Shown here: in pieces, positions 1 to 5,767 of the stretch
Layout of the letters: every line of letters begins with the position of its first letter
How positions within the stretch are numbered: position 1 is the stretch's first letter
Origin: Deltaproteobacteria bacterium
Lineage (GTDB): Bacteria > UBA10199 > SPLOWO2-01-44-7
DNA: 7,969 nucleotides
Assembly (NCBI GenBank): GCA_016203765.1
Contig: JACQMB010000155.1
Coordinates: forward strand, 1-7,969
Direction of reading: 5' to 3'
Notes under the pieces: generated by a model
The model's database searches: none
The model's input: only the letters and a program-made list of their open reading frames with translations
What the model was told of the DNA's origin: nothing
Position numbers and translations under genes: made by a program

Positions 1-68
1 AAAAACAATGAGCGAGAGGGGTTTGTCTTTGCTGGCGTTAGCGAGCGGCTCGAGCAGGACTTCGCGGA

Positions 69-110
69 GTCCCGCCCATCCGGTTGGGGGATACAATCAC
101 TGGGCGGGAC
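69..110. repeat. Inner hairpin 1 of the palindromic element
   Basis: Perfect 10-bp inverted repeat: gtcccgccca at 69-78 and tgggcgggac at 101-110. The 22-base loop contains a G-run (ggttggggg). A C-rich stretch near 190-197 could pair with that run, which is a possible tertiary contact if the region is transcribed. Confidence 0.75.
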
Positions 111-133
111 GAGCGGAAAGGCCGCGGCGTCAA

Positions 134-176
134 GGCCCAGCTTTGCTGGGCCGCGAAGCAATGTCGAAGACATTGC
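134..176. repeat. Tandem inner hairpins 2 and 3 of the palindromic element
   Basis: Two perfect 8-bp stems with 3-base loops stand five bases apart. The first is ggcccagc-ttt-gctgggcc (134-152). The second is gcaatgtc-gaa-gacattgc (158-176). Two tight hairpins side by side are unlikely by chance and suggest selection on folding of RNA or single-stranded DNA. Confidence 0.75.
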
Positions 177-317
177 GGAGTTGGATAAACCCTCCCCACC
201 GCGGACCTGTGTCCTGCTCGAGACGCGCGCGGAAGCCAGCAAAGACAAACTATCGAGCGAATTTAAAAATTCTCTGATTTCCCAGTGAATGGACGACACG
301 CCCAAGTGCAGTGCTTC

Positions 318-1586
318 TCATTCGTCAAAATGTCGGCGGGTTTGGAGCACGGCGAGCGAGGACCAGCAAAAATAAGTGAAAAAGGTTACGGCGGCGGCGC
401 CGGTTGCGCCCCAGACAGGGGTGACCCAGAATCCCCCGGCGAAGGCCGCCAAGAGGATGCCCGCGCCGGCCGGCACCAACCACCGCCACTCTCCCACCGT
501 CACCAAAAAGAGCATCAAAAGATAGGCGTTTGAAAAGCAGAACTGACCCGCCAACAACCAGAAGTAGGCGGCGCGCGGCAGGATGGAAGCGTCTTTCCCA
601 TACCACCCCAGGATATCGAGGCCGAAAAAACCCAAAATCAGGACAAAAGGAACGTTCAGAAGCACTATTTTTTCCAGGGCGTAGCGGAGTTGTTTTTTCA
701 GGGTCTTTTCTTCTTCTCCCAAAAAAGATTCGGAGGTGACCGGGACAAAAATTTGTCCAAAGGCGGTTTTAGTCTGGGTGATGACGCGGGCGATCTGTTT
801 GGCCAATCCGTAGATGCCGAGCAGTTGTCTTTGTTCCGGCGAACCGGTTCCCAAAAACCAGGAGATAAAAAAGATGTCCAACCGGTAAAAGAGGGTGTCC
901 AGGAGCTCGATCCCCTGCATGGGGATGGAATAAAAAATCAGGGAGCGAACGTCGATTTTTGTTTTGAAGGCGCGGAACAGCTTGGACAAGGAAAAAAAAC
1001 GGCGAAAGGCCCAGAGGGAAAGCAGGCCCGCCACCGCCAGGGAGGCGGCCTGGGCCAAGATAATTCCGACCTCCCTGACCGGGCTCACCCAAAAAATCAC
1101 GGCAAAGAGCATCAAGGCGGCCGGTTCGGCCCCGCTTCGGACCAGCGCGGCGTATTTCATCTCTTTCAAGCCCTGGGTGGCTTGCAACAGGAGGGTGGCC
1201 GCCATGTAACAGGGGACGACCGGAATTAAAATGTAAAAGGCCCGGCGGATTTGCGGCCCATCCACAAAATAACGGCAGTAGAAAAAAAGTCCGGCCATCT
1301 CCAGCAGGGCCAGGGTCAGGCAGACTTTCAAGCTGGCCGCGATTTTTCCGTAGAGCTTGGCGTCGTTTTCCTGTTTTTTGAAGTGGGCCAGTTCGAAGAG
1401 AAGGCCCTGGTCAAGGCCAAGGTAGCCAAAGCGGATTAGGACTTCGGTGGCCGCCCAGACGACCGTGTAGATACCGAAGGCCTCCACCCCAAAGGCCCAG
1501 GCGGCAAACAGGAGAAATCCGGCGCGGGAAAAGCGAAGGAAGTTCCCCAGGATATTGATCCGGATGCCGCGCGCCAGCTCTTTCAC
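318..1586 (-). CDS. Wzx/MVF-type polysaccharide (oligosaccharide) flippase
   Basis: Predicted integral inner-membrane protein of 422 residues that would move an undecaprenyl- or polyprenyl-linked oligosaccharide across the membrane. Family: MVF/MATE-like fold, polysaccharide biosynthesis (Wzx/RfbX-like) group. The sequence is hydrophobic throughout with many predicted membrane helices, and opens with a typical family N-terminus (GNFLRFSRAGFLLFAAWAFG, then FGIYTVVWAATEV). Length is normal for the family, which usually has about 12 helices. I chose the GTG at 1586: it overlaps the stop of the amidotransferase gene as GTGA and has a strong GGGGAGG ribosome site six bases upstream (1593-1599). 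The frame could be extended to a TTG at 1613, giving 431 residues, but that start lacks this support and would overlap the upstream gene by 31 bases. It is the last gene of the minus-strand operon and ends in TGA. The substrate cannot be told from sequence. It could also be described as an O-antigen or teichuronic-type exporter; the superfamily is much more certain than the substrate. Confidence 0.85.
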   Translation of the reverse strand: MKELARGIRINILGNFLRFSRAGFLLFAAWAFGVEAFGIYTVVWAATEVLIRFGYLGLDQGLLFELAHFKKQENDAKLYGKIAASLKVCLTLALLEMAGLFFYCRYFVDGPQIRRAFYILIPVVPCYMAATLLLQATQGLKEMKYAALVRSGAEPAALMLFAVIFWVSPVREVGIILAQAASLAVAGLLSLWAFRRFFSLSKLFRAFKTKIDVRSLIFYSIPMQGIELLDTLFYRLDIFFISWFLGTGSPEQRQLLGIYGLAKQIARVITQTKTAFGQIFVPVTSESFLGEEEKTLKKQLRYALEKIVLLNVPFVLILGFFGLDILGWYGKDASILPRAAYFWLLAGQFCFSNAYLLMLFLVTVGEWRWLVPAGAGILLAAFAGGFWVTPVWGATGAAAVTFFTYFCWSSLAVLQTRRHFDE

Positions 1587-1599
1587 GCCTTGCCTCCCC
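1583..1599 (-). promoter_or_regulatory. Ribosome binding site and GTGA stop-start overlap (translational coupling)
   Basis: On the minus strand GGGGAGG (1599-1593) lies six bases before GTG (1586-1584). The amidotransferase stop TGA (1585-1583) shares two bases with that GTG. This decides the flippase start and suggests that its translation is coupled to that of the amidotransferase. Confidence 0.75.
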
Positions 1600-3469
1600 A
1601 GCGCTCCAGCCAATTCTCAAACATGAAAAGGGTCCAAAGTTTTTTGGCGTGATTCGCCCGCCCTTGAAGATGCGCGTTTAAAAGATGAACCACGGCCTCC
1701 GCGTTGAAAAAACCCTCTTTTTTTATTTTGGAAGGGTGAAGCGACTCCAGGAATTGCTGTTTCAGGTCCTTTTTGATCCACTCGGCCACCGGAACCGCGA
1801 AGCCCTGTTTTTTGCGGTGCAAAATATTTTTCGGCAGGTGTTTGCGCATCATTTTTTTGAGGAGGTATTTCGTCGTGAAGCCCTTGAGTTTCCAGGCATA
1901 GGGGAGGGGGCTTAAAAACTCAACCACCTCCCGGTCCAAAAAGGGGGCCCGCACCTCCAGCGAACAAGCCATCGAGGCCCGGTCGACCTTGGTCAGGATG
2001 TCATCCTGAAGATAGAGTTTTTTGTAGAGATAGAGTTCCGGATTGCCGGCAAGGTTTGCCGGGGCGCCGGCTCCGTAGTGCAGCGCCTCCCCATAGAGGG
2101 TCTCTGCGGAGACCTGACGGCCCGTCAATTCCTGCAGTTCCTCCGGATGAAACGAGCCGGTCCAGGCGATGTGGCGGAAGGGGAGCGGGAAACGCATCCC
2201 CCGCAAAAATTGTTTCAGTTTAAAATTCAAACTAAAGTAGCGGTTGCCGACCGGCAGTTGGCGGATGGCCGGTTCGATGCAATGACAACGCAGCCAGGCC
2301 GGAACTTTTTCATAAAAGCCGGCCCACTTGGATGCCAAAAAGGTCTGATAGCCGGCGAAGAGCTCGTCCCCGCCGTCGCCGCCCAGGGCCACCGTGACGT
2401 GCCGGCGGGTGAAACGGGAAAGAAGCGCGGTGGGAAGGATCGAGGCGTCGCCGAGCGGTTCATCCAGAAAATCGATAACCTCCGGCAGGAGGGCCGGCAT
2501 CTTTTGCGCGTTGAATGTTTCGGCGTGATGCTCCACCCCAAAGAGGCCCGCCACCCGTGCGGCAAAGCCGGATTCGTCAAACGAACCCTCTTCAAAACCG
2601 ATCGAGAAGGTTTTTATTTGCTTGGCCGGGACCGATTCGGCCATCATCGCCACGATGGTGCTCGAGTCGATCCCCCCGCTTAAAAAGGCCCCCAACGGCA
2701 CGTCACTGATCAGGCGCCTTCGCACGGCCTGTCGGAGGCGCAACGCCAGTTCTTCCTGAGCCTCTCTCATCGAAGGGGACCGGCCGTTTCCCTGCCAAGG
2801 GATGTCCCAGTAGCGCTGAATTTTCAACTTTCCGCCTTTCCAGACGGCCCAATGCCCGGCGGGGAGTTTGAAAATATTTTTAAAGATACTGCGCGGGGCC
2901 GGGATATATTCGTAGGCCAGATATTTTTGAAGCGAAACCGGATCGATTTCGCGCGGGACCTCCGGATGGGCCAGCAGGGCCTTCAATTCCGAGGCAAACC
3001 AAAGGCCTTGATCGTTGGAATGGTAGTAGAGCGGTTTTTTCCCCATCCGGTCGCGGGCCAGGATCAGTTGTTTTTGCCGGCCGTCCCAGATGGCCAAGGC
3101 GTACATGCCGTTGAGGTCGTCGACGAAATCCATCCCTTTTTCCTCATACAAATGGGGGAGTATTTCCGTGTCGGTTTGGCTGGTAAAGCGGTGGCCCTTT
3201 CTTTCCAATCGTTGTCTGATTTCCTTGAAGTTATAGATTTCGCCGTTGTTGATGGCGATAACGGTTCGATCTTCATTGGCGACCGGCTGCCTCCCCCCGG
3301 CGACATCAATAATGGCCAGCCGGCGCAGGGCCAGCCCGACATTCCCCTCCAGCCAGAGGCCCGCGTCATCCGGCCCGCGGGGGGTCAGCGTGTCGTTCAT
3401 TTTCTCCAGAAGGGCCGTTTCAACCCGCCTTTCGGGATGTGAGTAGAGAATGCCGATGATGCCGCACAT
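1583..3469 (-). CDS. Glutamine-dependent asparagine synthetase-like amidotransferase (AsnB family)
   Basis: 628-residue cytoplasmic enzyme with an N-terminal class II (Ntn) glutaminase domain and a C-terminal ATP-dependent synthetase domain. The start is fixed by MCGIIGI: Cys2 becomes the N-terminal nucleophile once Met1 is removed. Glutaminase-site residues follow: R50, NGE at 75-77 and the TDTE stretch at 99-102 with D100. The ATP pyrophosphatase loop SGGIDSS is at 264-270, then DEPLGDASILPTALLS at 336-351 and GGDGGDELFAGY at 363-374. All key motifs are intact, so it should be active. Family members make asparagine from aspartate, glutamine and ATP, but many copies in surface-polysaccharide loci (WbpS-like, or the exosortase-associated type) are thought to amidate uronic acids or other acidic glycan groups. 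Context favours that role here: it lies between a glycosyltransferase and a flippase, and the divergent gene makes UDP-galacturonate. It starts 26 bases after the GT2 stop without a visible Shine-Dalgarno, so it may depend on translation of the upstream gene. Family assignment is firm; the acceptor is inference. Confidence 0.93.
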   Translation of the reverse strand: MCGIIGILYSHPERRVETALLEKMNDTLTPRGPDDAGLWLEGNVGLALRRLAIIDVAGGRQPVANEDRTVIAINNGEIYNFKEIRQRLERKGHRFTSQTDTEILPHLYEEKGMDFVDDLNGMYALAIWDGRQKQLILARDRMGKKPLYYHSNDQGLWFASELKALLAHPEVPREIDPVSLQKYLAYEYIPAPRSIFKNIFKLPAGHWAVWKGGKLKIQRYWDIPWQGNGRSPSMREAQEELALRLRQAVRRRLISDVPLGAFLSGGIDSSTIVAMMAESVPAKQIKTFSIGFEEGSFDESGFAARVAGLFGVEHHAETFNAQKMPALLPEVIDFLDEPLGDASILPTALLSRFTRRHVTVALGGDGGDELFAGYQTFLASKWAGFYEKVPAWLRCHCIEPAIRQLPVGNRYFSLNFKLKQFLRGMRFPLPFRHIAWTGSFHPEELQELTGRQVSAETLYGEALHYGAGAPANLAGNPELYLYKKLYLQDDILTKVDRASMACSLEVRAPFLDREVVEFLSPLPYAWKLKGFTTKYLLKKMMRKHLPKNILHRKKQGFAVPVAEWIKKDLKQQFLESLHPSKIKKEGFFNAEAVVHLLNAHLQGRANHAKKLWTLFMFENWLERWGGKA

Positions 3470-3495
3470 GGATTTAAGCAGTCGTATTATGCTTT

Positions 3496-4221
3496 TTACT
3501 GAACATTTTTATATTTATTCGTCCAAAGGTTCCATCTGATTTTTACGGTTTCCACAAGCACCTGAAAGTACGCCTTTAAACCGATATGGGAATGAGGATC
3601 GTTTTTCCAATCCACCGGGACTTCCTTTATTTTATAGCCGAACTTTTTTGCCAAAGCGAGCATTTCCACGTCAAACCCCCATCCGCCAATAGTTAGGCGT
3701 GGAAATATGTCTCCCGCTGCCTTCTTTGTCATTAATTTAAAACCTCTTTGCGTATCTTTAATTCCCCACACCGCCATGATCTGAATAAACAAATTGCCTA
3801 ACTTGCCTAAAAGCCTTCGCCAGGGGGGTTCGCTGCCGGGTGCCACTTGGCTTCCGGCTATGCCAATGGATCCGATCACAATATCGTAATTCTCTTCAAA
3901 ATAGGGCATCATTTTCTCAATATGATCTATCGAAGTTGAATTATCCGCATCCGTCAATAACAGATAGTCGCCCCTCGCCTTCAAAACACCGACCTTAACC
4001 GCATGTCCTTTACCCTTTATATCTGTTTGAATAAGTCTAAGCGATAAAATCCGGCCCGCCAACCCTTTGACTATTTCCGCGGTTTTGTCTTGCGAAGCGT
4101 TCTCAACGACAATAATTTCATGACTTTTATTTCTGTCGGATAAATAGTTGACGATGGAGCTGACGGTTTCTTTGATGTGCCCTTCTTCGTTATAGGCCGG
4201 AATGATGACGGATAGATTCAC
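3496..4221 (-). CDS. GT2 family polyprenyl-phosphate sugar synthase (DPM1/ALG5-like)
   Basis: 241-residue GT-A fold glycosyltransferase. The family moves mannose or glucose from GDP-Man or UDP-Glc onto a polyprenyl or dolichyl phosphate at the cytoplasmic face of the membrane. Seen: opening strand and PAYNEE motif (8-13), VENASQDKT (39-47), metal-binding DAD in TDADNST (90-96), then DTQRGFKLM (156-164), GGWGFDVEML (179-188) and EVPVDW (200-205). This order is typical of dolichyl-phosphate glucose (ALG5) and mannose (DPM1) synthases. There is no obvious membrane helix at either end, so it resembles soluble DPM1-type enzymes rather than ArnC or GtrB, which have C-terminal helices. The start is GTG at 4221: an in-frame TGA four codons upstream rules out a longer protein, and no other start lies near the first motif. 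A GAGGGAG site is about 14 bases upstream, farther than usual. It follows the GT-C gene by 23 bases and shares its lower GC content. Sugar and lipid are not determined. Confidence 0.88.
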   Translation of the reverse strand: MNLSVIIPAYNEEGHIKETVSSIVNYLSDRNKSHEIIVVENASQDKTAEIVKGLAGRILSLRLIQTDIKGKGHAVKVGVLKARGDYLLLTDADNSTSIDHIEKMMPYFEENYDIVIGSIGIAGSQVAPGSEPPWRRLLGKLGNLFIQIMAVWGIKDTQRGFKLMTKKAAGDIFPRLTIGGWGFDVEMLALAKKFGYKIKEVPVDWKNDPHSHIGLKAYFQVLVETVKIRWNLWTNKYKNVQ

Positions 4222-4244
4222 GTGGTGATTTCAATCTCCCTCTC

Positions 4245-5702
4245 TTAATGATTTTTTCGCCGATAAAAGCGGCTTCCTTGGAATATTGTTTCCAAATAAT
4301 AATTTTCAGCTAAGTATTGTTTTAAAGGAAAATAGTTGGAAGGGGGATAGGTGCGATAGCCGTGATAATTACCGGGTGTGGTATCTACAAAGTATATCGG
4401 TTTTTTCTTGTCCAAATCCAAAAAAAGCAACTTCCATGCCCAAGGGTTTGGTAATCCGGTTGTGGTTGTATGAGGAGCGTCTGCATCGGAGGTCCCCGGA
4501 ACACGTCCCACCAAAATGTCACTCCAATAAAATCGAGCACCGAGGGGACGTTTGACAAAAAAATAGATACTGGGGGCATATCCCCAAACAAAAACAGGAT
4601 CCTTTGGAGTGGTATGGTCTAGGAGGTATTGGGCAAGGATTTTATAGTCGTCGGGGTTATCTTCTTTAAGATAGGTATAAAGGCTGTTCAAATGGTAGCG
4701 CGGGAAACTAAAACCGATGCCGGGCACAAGGATGCCCAACCATACCCACGCCAAAATTTTTTTATGGTGTTGCGCCAAGGCGAGTCCCGCCGCAATACAT
4801 AAAGGAGGTAAAAGTTGCAGGAAGTAATGGCCATAAAAGCGCCCCCCCGCGCAAACAGGAATAAAACTTAAACCAAACCAAAGCAACAGGATGTTTTTTG
4901 GGTGGCGCCGGAAATAAGCCAGTCCCAGGATCCAAATGAGCAATGTGCTTAGTACATAACCGCCGCCTCTCAAGAGCAGCCTCGTAAAAAAATTCAGAGA
5001 TTCAATCCCGGACTGGATATAGGCAAAACTTCCTTTGAGCGTCCAAAAATAAAAATCATCGAGAACACCCAAGCTTGCCAAATGAAGCAACATACAGCCA
5101 ACGGGCAATCCCATTCCGATACAAAAGATTGGAAGTGTTTTTTCTTTCCTTTTCCAAATGAGATAAAGGAATGTCACAACGAGATTGATCCCTGCCTGAT
5201 ATTTGGTGATCAGAGCCACACCAAAGACGAAACCGCTTAGGAATACCCAATACCAACGACGGGTTTTGTTAAAAAGGATTAAAAAATAAATGTTAAGGGC
5301 AAGGGGAAGGTTAAAGAGGTATTCAAAGGTGGTGGCCAAAATTTTAGGAGCATAGGTCGTTGTAAAGACCACATAAAAAAGGGCAGCCCAATGACCCGCT
5401 TTTCTGGAGCCGAATTCTTGGGTGATTTTACTTAAAACCCATGCGGTTGCTAATATCCAAAGGGTAGTGGCCGCATGGATGGCCAACATGTTATAGGTGC
5501 CGAAGCATTTGAAAAGGCTTCCATACCAGTAATAGAGAAACATCGGTTTGGTCTCCACAACGTCGACATAAGGGAGATACCCGTCGAGCCATGTTTGTGT
5601 AAAAATAGCATGCATGGCTTCATCGACATCGAGTATGGGATGAAAAAGTGTGGGGAGACGAAGGAGGAAGGCGGTCAAGAGGATACCCATCCAAATCAAC
5701 AT
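4245..5702 (-). CDS. GT-C membrane glycosyltransferase, GT39/ArnT-like (PMT_2 type)
   Basis: 485-residue polytopic inner-membrane protein. The first helix (about 1-19) is followed by an acidic periplasmic loop motif, LDVDEAMHA (24-32), as expected for the catalytic aspartate/glutamate of the GT-C fold. Next comes YVDVVETKPMFLYYWYG (45-61), the Y-x-D ... KP ... YY pattern of ArnT/PMT_2 enzymes. Many hydrophobic segments follow, and a soluble C-terminal portion (about 365 onward) has DPVFVWGYAPSIYFF. Enzymes of this family use a polyprenyl-phosphate sugar on the periplasmic side and transfer it to lipid A, glycan or protein. The next gene encodes an enzyme that would make such a donor, which supports a donor-transferase pair; the acceptor is unknown. 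AGGAGG lies only two bases before the ATG at 5702, but five bases before a TTG at codon 2, so the true start may be one codon inside. First gene of the minus-strand operon. Lower GC than the flanking genes. Confidence 0.82.
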   Translation of the reverse strand: MLIWMGILLTAFLLRLPTLFHPILDVDEAMHAIFTQTWLDGYLPYVDVVETKPMFLYYWYGSLFKCFGTYNMLAIHAATTLWILATAWVLSKITQEFGSRKAGHWAALFYVVFTTTYAPKILATTFEYLFNLPLALNIYFLILFNKTRRWYWVFLSGFVFGVALITKYQAGINLVVTFLYLIWKRKEKTLPIFCIGMGLPVGCMLLHLASLGVLDDFYFWTLKGSFAYIQSGIESLNFFTRLLLRGGGYVLSTLLIWILGLAYFRRHPKNILLLWFGLSFIPVCAGGRFYGHYFLQLLPPLCIAAGLALAQHHKKILAWVWLGILVPGIGFSFPRYHLNSLYTYLKEDNPDDYKILAQYLLDHTTPKDPVFVWGYAPSIYFFVKRPLGARFYWSDILVGRVPGTSDADAPHTTTTGLPNPWAWKLLFLDLDKKKPIYFVDTTPGNYHGYRTYPPSNYFPLKQYLAENYYLETIFQGSRFYRRKNH

Positions 5703-5703
5703 A

Positions 5704-5711
5704 CCCTCCTT
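5704..5711 (-). promoter_or_regulatory. Ribosome binding site of the GT-C gene
   Basis: Minus-strand AAGGAGGG is a near-perfect Shine-Dalgarno sequence. It sits very close to the ATG at 5702 and better spaced for the TTG that forms codon 2 (5699-5697). Confidence 0.6.
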
Positions 5712-5729
5712 TTAGCGGAACATATTTTT

Positions 5730-5758
5730 TTGACAAGTCTTAAGGATGCGGTTATAAG
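5730..5758 (+). promoter_or_regulatory. Sigma70-type promoter of the epimerase gene
   Basis: TTGACA at 5730-5735 matches the -35 consensus exactly. A 17-base spacer leads to TATAAG at 5753-5758, five of six matches to the -10 consensus. Transcription would be expected to start at about 5764-5766, only two to four bases before the ATG at 5768. It lies in the 65-bp gap between the divergent operon and the epimerase gene. The match is seen in sequence; its use as a promoter is inference. I found no comparably good promoter for the minus-strand operon in this gap. Confidence 0.6.
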
Positions 5759-5767
5759 TGGGCGCTT

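Larger units (their letters stand above)
21..250. repeat. Palindromic composite element with 40-bp terminal inverted repeats
   Basis: The left arm (21-60) and right arm (211-250) are inverted copies matching at 35 of 40 positions, with perfect runs of 16 bp at the outer ends and 12 bp at the inner ends. The 12-bp run contains ctcgag. Inside are three perfect hairpins: 69-78 with 101-110 (10 bp, 22-base loop), 134-141 with 145-152 (8 bp, loop ttt) and 158-165 with 169-176 (8 bp, loop gaa). No transposase is present and I found no convincing target-site duplication at the edges. It could be a MITE-like or REP/BIME-like non-autonomous element, or DNA encoding a highly structured RNA. Sitting just past the last gene of the operon, it might also protect or end the transcript, but no T-tract follows the hairpins. 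The inverted repeats are seen directly; the nature of the element is inference. Confidence 0.7.
1..317. other. Non-coding region downstream of the glycan operon
   Basis: I see no credible protein gene in these bases. An open frame of about 89 codons on the plus strand lies almost entirely inside the palindromic element at 21-250; its composition follows the hairpins and it resembles no protein I know. The operon on the minus strand ends at 318, so this stretch is its 3' flank. A short AT-rich inverted repeat (gaattt at 259-264, aaattc at 267-272) lies between the flippase stop and the palindromic element. It is too weak to call a terminator. Confidence 0.7.

Noticed and set aside
10..260. gagcga at 10-15 and 255-260 as a target-site duplication of the palindromic element
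   Set aside because: The copies are short, lie at unequal distances from the two arms, and do not directly flank the element.
259..272. AT-rich inverted repeat gaattt/aaattc as operon terminator
   Set aside because: The stem is only six A/T-rich pairs with a two-base loop and no U-tract follows in the direction of transcription.
8..277. Open frame of 89 codons on the plus strand at the left edge
   Set aside because: It coincides with the palindromic element at 21-250, has no recognisable domain, and its sequence is explained by the inverted repeats.
690..1229. Long plus-strand open frame of 179 codons opposite the flippase gene
   Set aside because: It is antisense to a clear membrane-protein gene and its Gly/Gln/Lys-rich peptide looks like a reverse-frame shadow. 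The same holds for the plus-strand frames opposite the amidotransferase at 2078-2683 and 2852-3442.
3470..3495. Minus-strand TAATACGACT between the GT2 and amidotransferase genes, resembling the start of a phage T7 promoter
   Set aside because: Only the first ten bases match; the rest of the consensus, including the initiation region, is absent, and nothing else phage-like is in the window.
5703..5736. Possible minus-strand promoter TTGTCA ... TAAAAG upstream of the GT-C gene
   Set aside because: The -10 box is poor (4 of 6) and overlaps the ribosome site, and transcription would start at the ATG, leaving the strong Shine-Dalgarno outside the mRNA.
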